In this document: one piece after another, positions 8,500 to 18,058 of the stretch
Layout of the letters: every line of letters begins with the position of its first letter
Numbering within the stretch: position 1 is the first letter of the stretch
Source of the DNA: Priapulus caudatus
Taxonomy: Eukaryota > Priapulida > Priapulimorpha > Priapulimorphida > Priapulidae
Direction: 5' to 3'
Length of the DNA: 21,340 nt
Assembly: GCF_000485595.1 (NCBI RefSeq)
Contig: NW_014577636.1
Location: forward strand, 42,863-64,202
Notes under the pieces: model-generated
The model's input: the letters and a program-made list of their open reading frames with translations, nothing else
Database searches by the model: none
Told to the model about the DNA's origin: nothing
Made by a program: the position numbers and the translations under genes

Positions 8500-11400
8500 A
8501 CTATTCACTCGTAACATTACCACCATCTTATCTATTTTTGTCATCATTTACCTGCCAGGCCCACACTGAATACTATTCACACATAACTTTGCTACCATCC
8601 CTACCACACTATCCAGTAACATTAACTTGCTACCATCCTACACTCACTATCCAGTCCATAACTTGCTACCATCCTACCACACTATCAGTTCACAGCTTGC
8701 TGCCGTCCTACCTCACTATCCAGTATAACTTCACATCCGACCTCACTGTCCAGTCATAACTTTGCTGCCGCCTACACACTGTCAGTTCTATAACTGCTAC
8801 CATCCTACCACACTGTCAGTCAATAACTTTGCTACATCCTACCTTCACTAGCCAGTCATAACTTGCTACCATTCCTACCACACGTGTTCAGTTAATCAAC
8901 TTTTCTACCATCCTCTACCACACTTACCAGTATAACTTCTCTATCATCCTATCCACTACTGTCCAGTCATTAATCTTGCTACCTTATCCTATTCCTCACT
9001 ATCCAGTCATACCTTTTCTATCATCCTTACCATACACTGTCCAGTCATTAACTTGCTTACCATCCTACCTCACTATCCAGTCATAACGTTTGCTACCATC
9101 CTACCCACACTGCCAGTCATAACTTGGCTACCATGCCCTACCTCACTGTCAGTCATAACTTTCTATCATCCCTCCACACTATCCAGGTCATAACTTGCTA
9201 TCATCCTACCTCACTATCCAAGTCATACTTGTCTATCATCCTACCACACTATCCAGCTTTCATAACTTGCTACCATCCTAACCACACTTATCCATTGTCA
9301 ATAACTTTGCTACCAATCTACCTCACTGTTCCAGTCTAATTTGCTATCATCCTACCTCACTATCCAAGTATAACTTGCTACCATCCTACCACCACTGTCA
9401 AGTCATAACTTTCTACCATCCGACCTCACTATCAGTCTAGCTTGTGCCTTATCCTACCACACTTATCCAGTCATACACTTGCTACCATCTACCTCACGTG
9501 GTCCAGTCATAACTTTCTACCATCCTACCGTCCTGTCCAGTTCATATTTGGCTATCATCCTACTCACTATGCAGTCATACTTGCTACATCCTAACCACAC
9601 TACCAGTCCATAACTTGCTACATCTACCCACACTATCCAGTCATAAACTTGCCTATAACCATCAATACCTCACTATCCAGTCAATACTTCGCTTACCACT
9701 ACACACTATTCAGTCATAACTGGCTACCATCCTACACACTGTCAAGGTCATAACTTTCTACCATCCGCCTCACTATCCAGTCATAACTTTGCTGCCCTAT
9801 CCTTTACCACACTATCCTCAGTACATAACTTGCCTCCATCCTACCTCACTGCTCCTGTCATAACTTTCTATCATCCTATCCACACTCATCCAGTCATAAC
9901 TTGCTACCATCCTACCTCACTTGTCCAGTCATAACTTGCTTACCATCATACCACACTATCCAGTCTCATAACTTTTCTATCATCCTACCACACTATCCAG
10001 CTCAAACTTGTACCATCACTTACCACACTATCCCAGTCATACTTGCTCACCATCCTACCACTACTATCCATCATAACTTGCCTACCATCCTACCACACTG
10101 TTCAAGTCATTAACTTTCTACTCATCCGACCTCACTATCAGTTCATAACCTTGCTGCCTATCCTACCACACTATCCAGGTCATAACTTGGCTTACCATCC
10201 TACGCTCACTGTTCCAGTCATAACTTTCTATTCATCCCTACCACACTTATCAGTCATAACTTGCCTACCATCTACCTCACTGTCCAGTCATACTTGCCTT
10301 ACCATCTACCTCACTATCCAGTCATAACTTGCTTACCATCATAGCCACTATCCAGTCATAACTTGCTACCATCCTACCACACTATCCAAGTCATAACTGT
10401 TGCTGCCATCCTACCTCACTGTCTGTCATAAACTTCTGCATATCCTACCACACTATCCAGTCATAACTTAGCTACCATCATACCACACTATCAGTCATAA
10501 CTTGCTACCATCCTACCACACTATCCAGGTCATTAACTTCGTACCATCGCTACCACACTGATCAAGTCATAATCTTTCTACCATCCGACCTCACTATCAG
10601 TCATAACTTGCTGCTATCCTTACCACACGTATCCAGTCATAAACTTGCTACGCATTCATACCACCACTATCCAGTCATAACTTGGTACCATCCTACCACA
10701 CTGTCCAGTCATAACTTTTCTACATCCGACCTCAGCTAATCAGTCATAACTTGCTGCGCCATCCGTACCACACTGTCCCAGTCATAACTTGCTGCATCCT
10801 ACCACACTATCCAGTCCTAACTTTTGCCCACCATCTACCACACTTGTCCTAGTCATAACTTGCCTATCATCCTCCCACTCTCACTATCTCAGTCTATTAT
10901 ACTTGCTTATACATCATATTCCTCACTATCCATGTCATTAACTTGTCTACCTATCGATCCTCATTCTGTTCTCAGTCTTATTAACTTTTGCTTATTCATT
11001 CCTACCTCACTTAGTCAGTCATAGCTTGCGTATTACCATCATACCTCACTTATCCAGTCATAACTTGCTTACCATCGACCTTCACTATCCTGATCATAAC
11101 TTGCTGCTATCATACCACACTATCCAGTCATAAACTGCATACCATCCTACCTTCACTGTCAGCTCATAACTTGCCTACCATATCTACCTCACTGTCCAGT
11201 CTTAACTTGCTACCATCCTATCTCACTGTCCAGTCATAACTTGCTACCATCCTACCACACTGATCCAGTCATAACTTGCTGCGCTATCCTACCACACTGG
11301 TCCAGTCATTTAGCTTGCTACCATCCTACCACCTGGCTCCAGTCATAACTTGCTACCATCCTAACCACACTGTCCAGGTCATAACTTCGCCTTGCTATCC

Positions 11401-13600
11401 TACCACCCTGTCCAGTCATAGCTTGCTACCATCCTTACCTCACTATCCAGTCATAAACTTGCTACCGTCCTACCACAACTGTCCAGTCATAATTGCTACC
11501 ATCATACCTCATATCCAGTCATAACTTGCACGTCCTTACCTCACCTGATCCAGTCATAACTTGCTACCATCCTACCTCACTGCTCCAGTCAGTAACTTAG
11601 CTACCATCCTACCCTTCACTGTCCAGTCATAACTTGCTATCATCCTACCTCACTATCCAGTCATAAACTTGCTATACCTCAATGCCTCACTATCCAGTCA
11701 TAACTTTGCTACCATCCGACCTCACGTAATCCAGTCATAACTTGCTGCTATCTACCACACTGTCCAGTCTAGCTTGCTACATCCTACCTCACTATCAAGT
11801 CATTAACTTGCTTACCATCCTACTCACTGTCCAGTCATAACTTGCTGCTTATCCTACCTCACTGTCCAGTCATAACTTGCTACCATCCTACCTCACTGTC
11901 CAGGTTCATAACTGGCAATATACATCATACCTCACGTATCCAGTCATAACCTTGCTACCATCCTACCTCACTGTCCAGTCATTAACTTGTGCCATTCCTA
12001 CCACACTGTCCAGTCATAACTTGCACCATCCTACCGTTCACTATCAGTAATACTTGCTGCCATTCTACCACACTGTCCGCAGTCATAACTTGCTGCCATC
12101 CTACCACACTTGTCCAGTCAATAACTTGCTACCGATTCCTACCTCACTAGCTCCAGTTCATTAACTTGCTACCATCCTTACCTCACTGGTCCAGTTAATA
12201 ACTTGCTCAAATACATCCATACCTCACTATCCCGCGATGTCGATAACTTGCTACCATCCTACCTGCGACTGTCCAGTCATAACTGCTACCATCCTACCTC
12301 AGCTGTCCAGTCATAACTTGCGCTATACCATCATACTCACTACTCCCAGTTATAACTTGCTACCATCCTACCTCACTATCCAGTGCATAACTTGGCTACA
12401 TCCTACCTTCACTGTTCCAGTTCATAAACATTATGGCGTATTGACCATCATAGCCTCACTATCCAGTCATAACTTGCTAGCCATCCTACCTCACTAATCC
12501 AGTCATAACTTGGCTGACCATCCGTACCTCACTGTCCGAGTCATAAACTTGCTACCATCCTACCCACGTATCAGCCTAACTTGGTACCTCCTTAGCCTCA
12601 CTGTCCAGTCATAAACTTGCTACCATCCGCTACACACTATCCAGTCATGAACTTGCGGGATGCCATCCTACCTCACTGACACCACGTCCAGTCATAATTG
12701 CTACCTCCTACCATCCACTGTCCAGTCATAACTTGCTAAACCACCTTACCTCACTGTCCAGTCATAACTTGCTATCAATCCTACCTCACATCCAGTCATT
12801 AACTTTTGCGGTATACCATCTATACTGCACTATCCATTTCATAACTTGCCTACCATCGACCTCACTGATCCATGTCGTATAAGCTGTGGCTGCTATCCTA
12901 CCAGATTCTATCCAGTGCATAATCTTGCCTTCACCATCCTACCTCACTGTCCAGTTTCATAACCTTGCTACCATCCTACCTTTTACTATCCAGCTCATTA
13001 ACTTTGCTTACATCCTACCTTACGTATCCAGTCATAATCTTGCTTAACCATCCTACCACACTTACCAGTTGTCAAACTTTGCTGCCATCCTACCTCACTG
13101 CCAGTCATAACTTGCTGCTTATCCTTACTCTCATCTATTCCAGTCATTAACGTATTATTTTTTTGCCTGCCACCCTACCCTCCACTGATCCAGTCATAAC
13201 TGCTACCATCCATACCACACTGTCCATGTCATAACTTGCTACCACAGGACGCTCACTGTTCAGTCAATAACTTAATTGCTACCATCTTACCACACTGCTC
13301 CAGTTATAACTTGCCTGCTATCCTACCACACTGCTCAGTCATTAATTTGCCTTACATCAGTAGCCTCCACTGTCCGAGTCATACTTTGTATCATCCCTAC
13401 CACAATGTCCAGTCATAATTTGCTGCCATCAATACCTCACTTATCCAGTCAGTAAGTTCCTTGCTATCGACCACCACTGGTCCAGTCATAACTTTGCTAC
13501 ATCTACCTCCACTGATCCGTCGATAACTTCCTTGCTATGCCTACCACACTATTCCACTCACCCTGTCCTAGCATAACTTAAGCCACACCCTAACCTCACT
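8500..13600. repeat. 34-bp satellite array, about 145 monomers
   Basis: The monomer carries CAGTCATAACTTGCT, then ACCATCCTACC, then TCACT or ACACT, then GTC or ATC. It repeats about every 34 bp for 5 kb, mostly as 33-38-bp copies. Main variable positions are TACC/TGCC/TATC, CTCAC/CACAC and TGTCC/TATCC. The first units (8500-8533 and about 8534-8575) are strongly diverged, with CTATTCAC in place of CTATCCAG, which marks an older left edge. Variants are non-randomly ordered and form blocks of about ten monomers around 9.06-10.13 kb and trimers around 12.2-12.45 kb. Many single-base insertions distinguish copies. They may be read errors rather than biology. No spacers, ORF or promoter are seen. 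It may be heterochromatin or an intronic minisatellite. Confidence 0.95.
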
Positions 13601-13680
13601 CACCTGGCCACCACCACCTCCAGCCACCTCGACCACCTACCTCCACTCTACCACCTCCACCTTACCACCACCCCGACTCG
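13601..13680. repeat. CCACCT-rich tail of the satellite
   Basis: CCACCACC, CTCCAGCCACCTC and CCACCTACCTCC words follow the last recognisable 34-bp units. The word CTCCAGCCAC is also the core of the 42-bp minisatellite. Confidence 0.7.
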
Positions 13681-14179
13681 AACCGCATCATAGCCGGACG
13701 TATATGTCTCTCGGCTCGTGATATCGGTCGCGGACGCAGCAGGTAAAACAATCGGGTGTAATGATTCTGAAACTCGTTACGCATGTAAACAAATCAAGTC
13801 TGATGAAGCATATGGTTGCGTGGCAATGGGTGCAAATCTTCCGATCTGCTCACATACGAAATCTGCCCGACTGTGTGCGCATCAGCATCATTGAACTCGC
13901 ACCTAAAATTCACGATGGTAATAACTCTGTCTTGCAAACCGGCCTAGCGCAATTCTCATCGAACTAGCTAATAATAACACAACCCCAGCCTTATTAAATA
14001 CGCTTGTCTGTCAAAATCGCGGATCCACTTACTGCTAAGATTTATTGTGTATATGCAATAATAACACTAAGCCAAGTGTAAGAATTGGTTGATTGTGCAG
14101 ATCGGCAGATTATACACGCCACACGTGTTCGCATCTTTTTGGAACCGAGAAATGGCCGGCGCTACAGGGTTGTAGCGTA
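13681..14179. other. Unique stretch with a 68-codon frame, no gene recognised
   Basis: Balanced-composition sequence after the satellite. A plus-strand frame at 13761-13967 has fairly even residue use but no motif I can name. A donor-like CAGGTAAAA lies at 13740-13748, so a small exon or an old transposon piece is possible. Just outside the fold-back element, CAGGGTTGTAGCG at 14164-14176 resembles a hAT-type end, but I cannot find a convincing partner on the other side. Confidence 0.3.
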
Positions 14180-14698
14180 AAGGCCTCACAATGCGCATCC
14201 AAACGCTAATTCTCCATGTACTAGACATAGCAAATAGCGTCGTGTTCATGCATAATCCACACTACCTGTTGATGAGAAATAAAACTCTAGTTGGCTCCCA
14301 TTTCACTGCGCGTTTGCTTAAAACCCATAATGGAAAGGAGGTGAGAAAACTGGCAATGTCTGGCGCAAACGCCGACTGTTTGCCAAACATAATAGCCTCG
14401 AAGTGGTGAAACGTGACGTCTCATGTTTTTTATACTTGTGCGCCGCCCGTACCGCCCGCTGTACCGCCAACACCGCCTGCACGGTGCTTAGGGATTGTGG
14501 AAACTCGTCAACAACATCGCGAGAATTTTCAACAACATTGGAGGGGTATATTCAAAATACCTTTTATAAGACAACGCGCAGTGAAATGGGAGGAACTAGA
14601 GTTTATTTTGCCATAAGGTAGTATGATTATGCATGACACGAAGTATTTGCTAGTCTAGTACTGGAGAAATTAGCGTTTGGATGCGCATTGTGAGCCTT
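14180..14698. mobile_element. 519-bp fold-back (MITE-like) element with ~140-bp inverted arms
   Basis: The left arm (about 14180-14322) and the right arm (about 14563-14698) are reverse complements over their whole length, with only small gaps and substitutions. Shared words in order from the outside are CACAATGCGCATCCAAACGC, TACTAGAC, TAGCAAATA, CATGCATAATC, ACTACCT, CTCTAGTT and TCCCATTTCACTGCGCGTT. The loop is about 240 bp and contains no recognisable coding domain. The two 67-72-codon frames across it are not credible. Both flanks lose similarity immediately outside AAGG/CCTT. I infer a fold-back transposon or a local inverted duplication. The superfamily is unknown because no clear target duplication is visible. 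Confidence 0.8.
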
Positions 14699-14875
14699 AG
14701 GTAATATTGCTATTTTTAGTGCAAATCGCGGAACCCTCTATAGCGGGGTCGCGAGCCTACGTGCCGAGGCGCATGTGTCGGAGCACGGACAGCGCGTGAT
14801 GGTGACGGCAGTTGAAGCCATACTGAAGCGGCGACTGCCTCATCTACTCGCTCCTTGTCTCCGTCACACGCCGGG

Positions 14876-15090
14876 TGCCGTGGCGTGCCGTCTTTGGCGT
14901 GGCGTTGCGTGGCGTGGCGTGGAGTGGCGTAGCGTGGCGTGGCGTGGTGTGGAGTGGCGCGGCGCGGCGCGGCGTGGCGTGGCGTGGCGTGGCGTAGCGT
15001 GGCGTGGTGTGGCGTGACCTGTCGTGGCGTGGCGTGGCATGCCGTGGCGTGGCGTGGCATACCGTGACGTGCCATGGCGTGCCGTATAGC
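14876..15090. repeat. (GGCGT)n pentanucleotide array
   Basis: About 40 units of GGCGT with GGAGT, AGCGT, GGTGT, GGCGC and GGCAT variants. GGCGC units cluster around 14957-14972 and GGCAT or GCCGT variants collect at the right edge. The TGGCG strand bias gives long Trp-Arg-Gly-Val or Thr-Pro-Arg-His frames, none of them a gene. The preceding 14699-14875 is unique with no feature. Confidence 0.95.
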
Positions 15091-15465
15091 GTGCTCTTTG
15101 CGCACACACCCACGCAGAAGATCGCGTGTACCTGCGTGAGAAGTGAGGAGGGAGTGAGAAGGTAGATTGCAGACTGTAGGTGGTCTGCGGGGCGACGGAG
15201 ACAGGGAGTCGGCAAGGTCTGTGAAAGCTTTATAGAAATTTAATGGGAGACGCACGACTAGTATAGATATATAGCGGAGTCGTCTTCTCCTCACGCCTAG
15301 CTGAATAGACATGGAGGCGACAATGTACGGCTTTCATACGGTTTCGTAAAGCTTTCATGCGGTTTGCTCGAAGTAGCGCGTAGTTTAAATGTTAGGGTTA
15401 GGGTCCTCGTGTGTTTTCGTCGTTAGTGGTTGTCTTCGTGTGTCGTTATATGCGCTAACCACTTA
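15091..15465. other. Unique stretch with a 21-bp tandem duplication
   Basis: Two tandem units at 15330-15350 and 15351-15371 share GCTTTCAT, an A/G difference, then CGGTTT. Two TTAGGG units follow at 15392-15403, too few to be telomeric. No gene recognised. Confidence 0.6.
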
Positions 15466-15531
15466 CGCGCGCGCGTGCGTGCGTGCGTGCGTGCGCGTGC
15501 GTGCGTGCGTGTGTGTGTGTGCGTGTGTGCG
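15466..15531. repeat. (GCGT)n / (GT)n microsatellite
   Basis: GCGC and GCGT units passing into GTGTGT. It is the inverted complement in type of the CA/ACGC tract at 15743-15826. Confidence 0.94.
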
Positions 15532-15552
15532 GACGGGCGAAAACTGTCCCCA

Positions 15553-15594
<42 letters not shown>

Positions 15595-15602
15595 ACTGCT
15601 GC
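15553..15602. repeat. (CTG)n trinucleotide repeat
   Basis: About 16 GCT units with a CTA interruption near 15594. It would encode polyLeu on the plus strand or polyAla on the minus strand if translated, but there is no surrounding gene evidence. Trinucleotide runs of opposite orientation occur at 16808-16854 and 21301-21340. Confidence 0.96.
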
Positions 15603-15742
15603 GGACGGCACTGATTTCCCTAATGGCATACATAATTCACGGGTGTCTGACATATTCACTAGGAGTGGTCGAGACGAGAGAGACAACAATCAGCTGTTGT
15701 CGCGTCACTGCAGCGCGCACGCACGGCGCTCCTCATGCACCT

Positions 15743-15759
15743 AATCACGCACGCACGCG

Positions 15760-15800
<41 letters not shown>

Positions 15801-15826
15801 GCACGCACACACACACACACACACAC
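15743..15826. repeat. (AC)n / (ACGC)n microsatellite
   Basis: ACGC units, a long AC run, three more ACGC units and a final AC run, giving an alternating pattern. Confidence 0.96.
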
Positions 15827-16040
15827 CACCTCGTTCGTCGAATGACGTACGGCACGCGACACCGGGCGGGGGCCGCCGGGGCCCCGCCATGTGACAACTG
15901 ATGGGGTGGGACCCGAAGTCAGCGTGCGTAGTGTGTGTGCCGGTAGATCTATGTAAGTGCCGGTGATGTGAGGGGAGCCAGCGAGGTATCACACAACAAT
16001 GATAAACAAAGATCGCATAGAGCGAGAGTAAACGCGCTCA

Positions 16041-16420
16041 CACACGCGACCAACCCCCCCACCCCCCACGAACCCCCCTCCCAGCGCGAGCAGCAGCACC
16101 ACCCACCACCCCCACAACCCATCACACGCACCAACCACGCCGCAGCAACGCCACCAACCCCGCCACCCAACACCCATCCACCACCCACCCGCCCCAAGCC
16201 CGCCAGCACGCATACAGCTCCCCCCCCCCCACCAGCCCCCCCCACCCCCCCACCCCCACCCACCCCCCCCCCCCCCCCCCCCCCCACCCCCCCCACCACC
16301 CTCCACAGCGCGCCACCCCCGCCACCCACACAACATCCCACTCCCACACAGCTCACACGCGCGCCCCCCCACCCCCCCCCCACCACCCCCCACCCCCCCC
16401 CCCCCTCGAACAAAAAAAAA
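16041..16420. repeat. C-rich CACCC tract, G-quadruplex-prone minus strand
   Basis: CCCACC, CCACCC and CCCCAC words with an almost pure C run at about 16259-16286 and further runs near 16372-16406. On the minus strand this gives many consecutive G-runs of three or more separated by one or two bases, the pattern that favours G-quadruplexes. Frames of 200-250 codons through it are Pro- or Gly-rich artefacts. The interval 15827-16040 before it is unique, with no feature recognised. Confidence 0.92.
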
Positions 16421-16807
16421 CCCCGAACACCACACCACAAACAAACAACACAACCGCGCGCAGACGCGAGCACCGCCACCACCGGCACCGAAGAGGAGGA
16501 GGAGGCGCAAAGCGGGAGCGAACCAGACACGCAGCGGCAGACAAGAAGACAGACACGGAGCCGAGAGGCGGCGGAGCGGGCCTGACTGGAGACATCCACG
16601 CGCCGGGGCGCGCACCGCCCCGGCATCCACCCGACGGAGCGGACGCGACGACCAACTAGCAGGCGCACGACGACGGGGGCAGCCCCCGCATGCACGGAGA
16701 CCCGCCGCTAGGCGCAGCAGGCACCAGGCAGACCGAGGCGCTCACCACCCCACCACCACACACCGCAACCACACCGCACCACCAGCACTAGCCAGGCGCA
16801 CACACGC
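16421..16807. other. GC-rich stretch, no gene recognised
   Basis: GC-rich, CACCGC- and GGAGGAGG-containing sequence (GAG cluster near 16492-16504) continuing from the C-rich tract. Open frames extend from the neighbouring low-complexity DNA and show no domain. Confidence 0.45.
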
Positions 16808-16854
16808 CAGTAGCAGCAGCAGCAGCAACAGTAGCAGCAGCAGCAGCAGCAGCA
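16808..16854. repeat. (CAG)n trinucleotide repeat with CAA/TAG interruptions
   Basis: CAG units interrupted by CAACAGTAG, opposite in orientation to the CTG tract at 15553-15602. A short GA run follows at 16891-16905, and 16906-17165 is unique with no gene recognised. Confidence 0.95.
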
Positions 16855-17165
16855 TCCGACACTCTCCCCGGTGAAGCCAGGCAGCAGGAGGAGAGAGAGA
16901 GAGAGAAACTCGATACTAGGCCGCTCAATACGGTACATGCTGTGTGAGCACGCTTTCCCGTAGGTCACTGGGGTCGTCACTGACATCTGTAAGGTCGGCT
17001 CACGTGCTGACGGCGGCGGCGGCAGCGAACAAAGGGTCACCCGTGTGACGTCGTTAGCCTGGTTTCCTAGCGACGCTGTGGCGCCCTCGTGTGGGTGCGG
17101 GGGGAAGGTGGATGAGGGAGGTGGATGTGCACAGCGTGCCTGAAGCGCAGATCTACGTGGCGCTC

Positions 17166-17472
17166 CCATCTCTCTCTCTCTCGCACTCTCTCTGTGCGCG
17201 CGTGCGCGCGCGTGAGTGCGTGTGCGTGTGCGTGGGCGTGGGCGTGTGCGTGTGCGTTTGTGTATCCGCGTGGTCGTGTGTACGTACATGCGTACACACG
17301 TGCGTGTGCGTGTGTGCGTGTTCGTGTGCGTGTGCGTGTGCGTGTGCGTGTGCGTGTGAGTGTGCGTGTGCGTGTGCGTTTGTGTATCCGCGTGCTCGTG
17401 TGTGTACGTACATGCGTGCGTGTGTGCATGTGTGCGTGCGTGCGTGCGTGCGTGCGTGCGTGTGTACATGTG
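17166..17472. repeat. CT then GT/GCGT block with an internal 122-bp duplication
   Basis: A short CT run (17169-17192) leads into GTGC and GCGT units. The non-repetitive word GCGTTTGTGTATCCGCGTG occurs at 17254 and again at 17376, each followed by TCGTGTG and ACGTACATGCGT. About 122 bp was therefore duplicated inside the microsatellite. Frames here are Cys/Val or Thr/His artefacts. Confidence 0.92.
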
Positions 17473-17693
17473 TACTTTAGGGAAATTGCTGAGGCGGCGG
17501 CTGTGGCGGCGGGGGCCGAGGATTCTGCGCGAGCGAGCGCGTCGCTATAATGGTCTATTGATTGCCCAGCATATTATGTTGGTCGTCGTTCAGCACTAGC
17601 CGCAGCTCGAAGCAGCTAAACCACGCGCACACAGCACTAATTGCATGACCATCGTTACCCGTATCAGTGACGGCTTTGTCTCCCGGAGAAGTC

Positions 17694-17733
17694 CCGTCCG
17701 TCCGTCCGTCCGTCCGTCCGTCCGTCCGTCCGT
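17694..17733. repeat. (CCGT)10 microsatellite
   Basis: Ten uninterrupted CCGT units. The unique stretch 17473-17693 before it shows no feature. Confidence 0.97.
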
Positions 17734-17776
17734 AAGGCCGGCGGTCGTCGTCGTGCTGACTCCAGAACGTGCGCGC

Positions 17777-17892
17777 GGTTCACACGCTCCGATCCCCGCT
17801 CCCAGGTCCAGCGTGGTGTCACCGGCGTGCTGACGGTTCACATGTCCCGATCCCCGCTCCCAGGTCACCGGTGTGGCGTCACCGGCGTTAAG
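17777..17892. repeat. 58-bp tandem duplication
   Basis: Units at 17777-17834 and 17835-17892 share GGTTCACA, then CGATCCCCGCTCCCAGGTC, then TGTCACCGGCGT or CGTCACCGGCGT, with scattered substitutions between them. Confidence 0.88.
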
Positions 17893-18016
17893 CCTTGATG
17901 GGTTATCATCAACCCTCAGTCTCCCTGTTGTCGCCTCCCACCCCCGTGCAGGTTAGTGCATCGTGTGTGGTGTGTAGGGGTACGTACTGCGTCGGCGCGC
18001 GCACACTAAGATTAAA

Positions 18017-18055
18017 TAATGCACTATGATGCAATAATAATGCACTATGATGCAA

Positions 18056-18058
<3 letters not shown>
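18017..18058. repeat. 21-bp perfect tandem duplication
   Basis: TAATGCACTATGATGCAATA plus one A, repeated exactly twice (18017-18037 and 18038-18058), abutting the LINE tail. It may be part of the pre-insertion target or a product of the insertion. Confidence 0.93.

Noticed and set aside
8500-13600. CRISPR-like array of regular 34-bp units
   Set aside because: Units are contiguous with no unique spacers, no cas genes are present, and the surrounding DNA is eukaryotic in character. It is a satellite.
13761-13967. 68-codon plus-strand frame after the satellite
   Set aside because: Residue use is even, but length is within chance expectation and I recognise no motif, so it is described only within the regional entry.
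14164-14735. hAT transposon ends (CAGGGTTGTAGCG at left, GAACCCTC at right) around the fold-back element
   Set aside because: The presumed right end lacks the matching terminal bases and no 8-bp target duplication is visible. The left word is itself part of a small local hairpin.
15392-15403. Telomeric TTAGGG repeat
   Set aside because: Only two units inside ordinary sequence, which is common by chance.
15968-16695. Proline-rich (205 codons) and glycine-rich (213-248 codons) frames
   Set aside because: They are readings of the C-rich tract in different frames and strands. No non-repetitive domain lies at either end.
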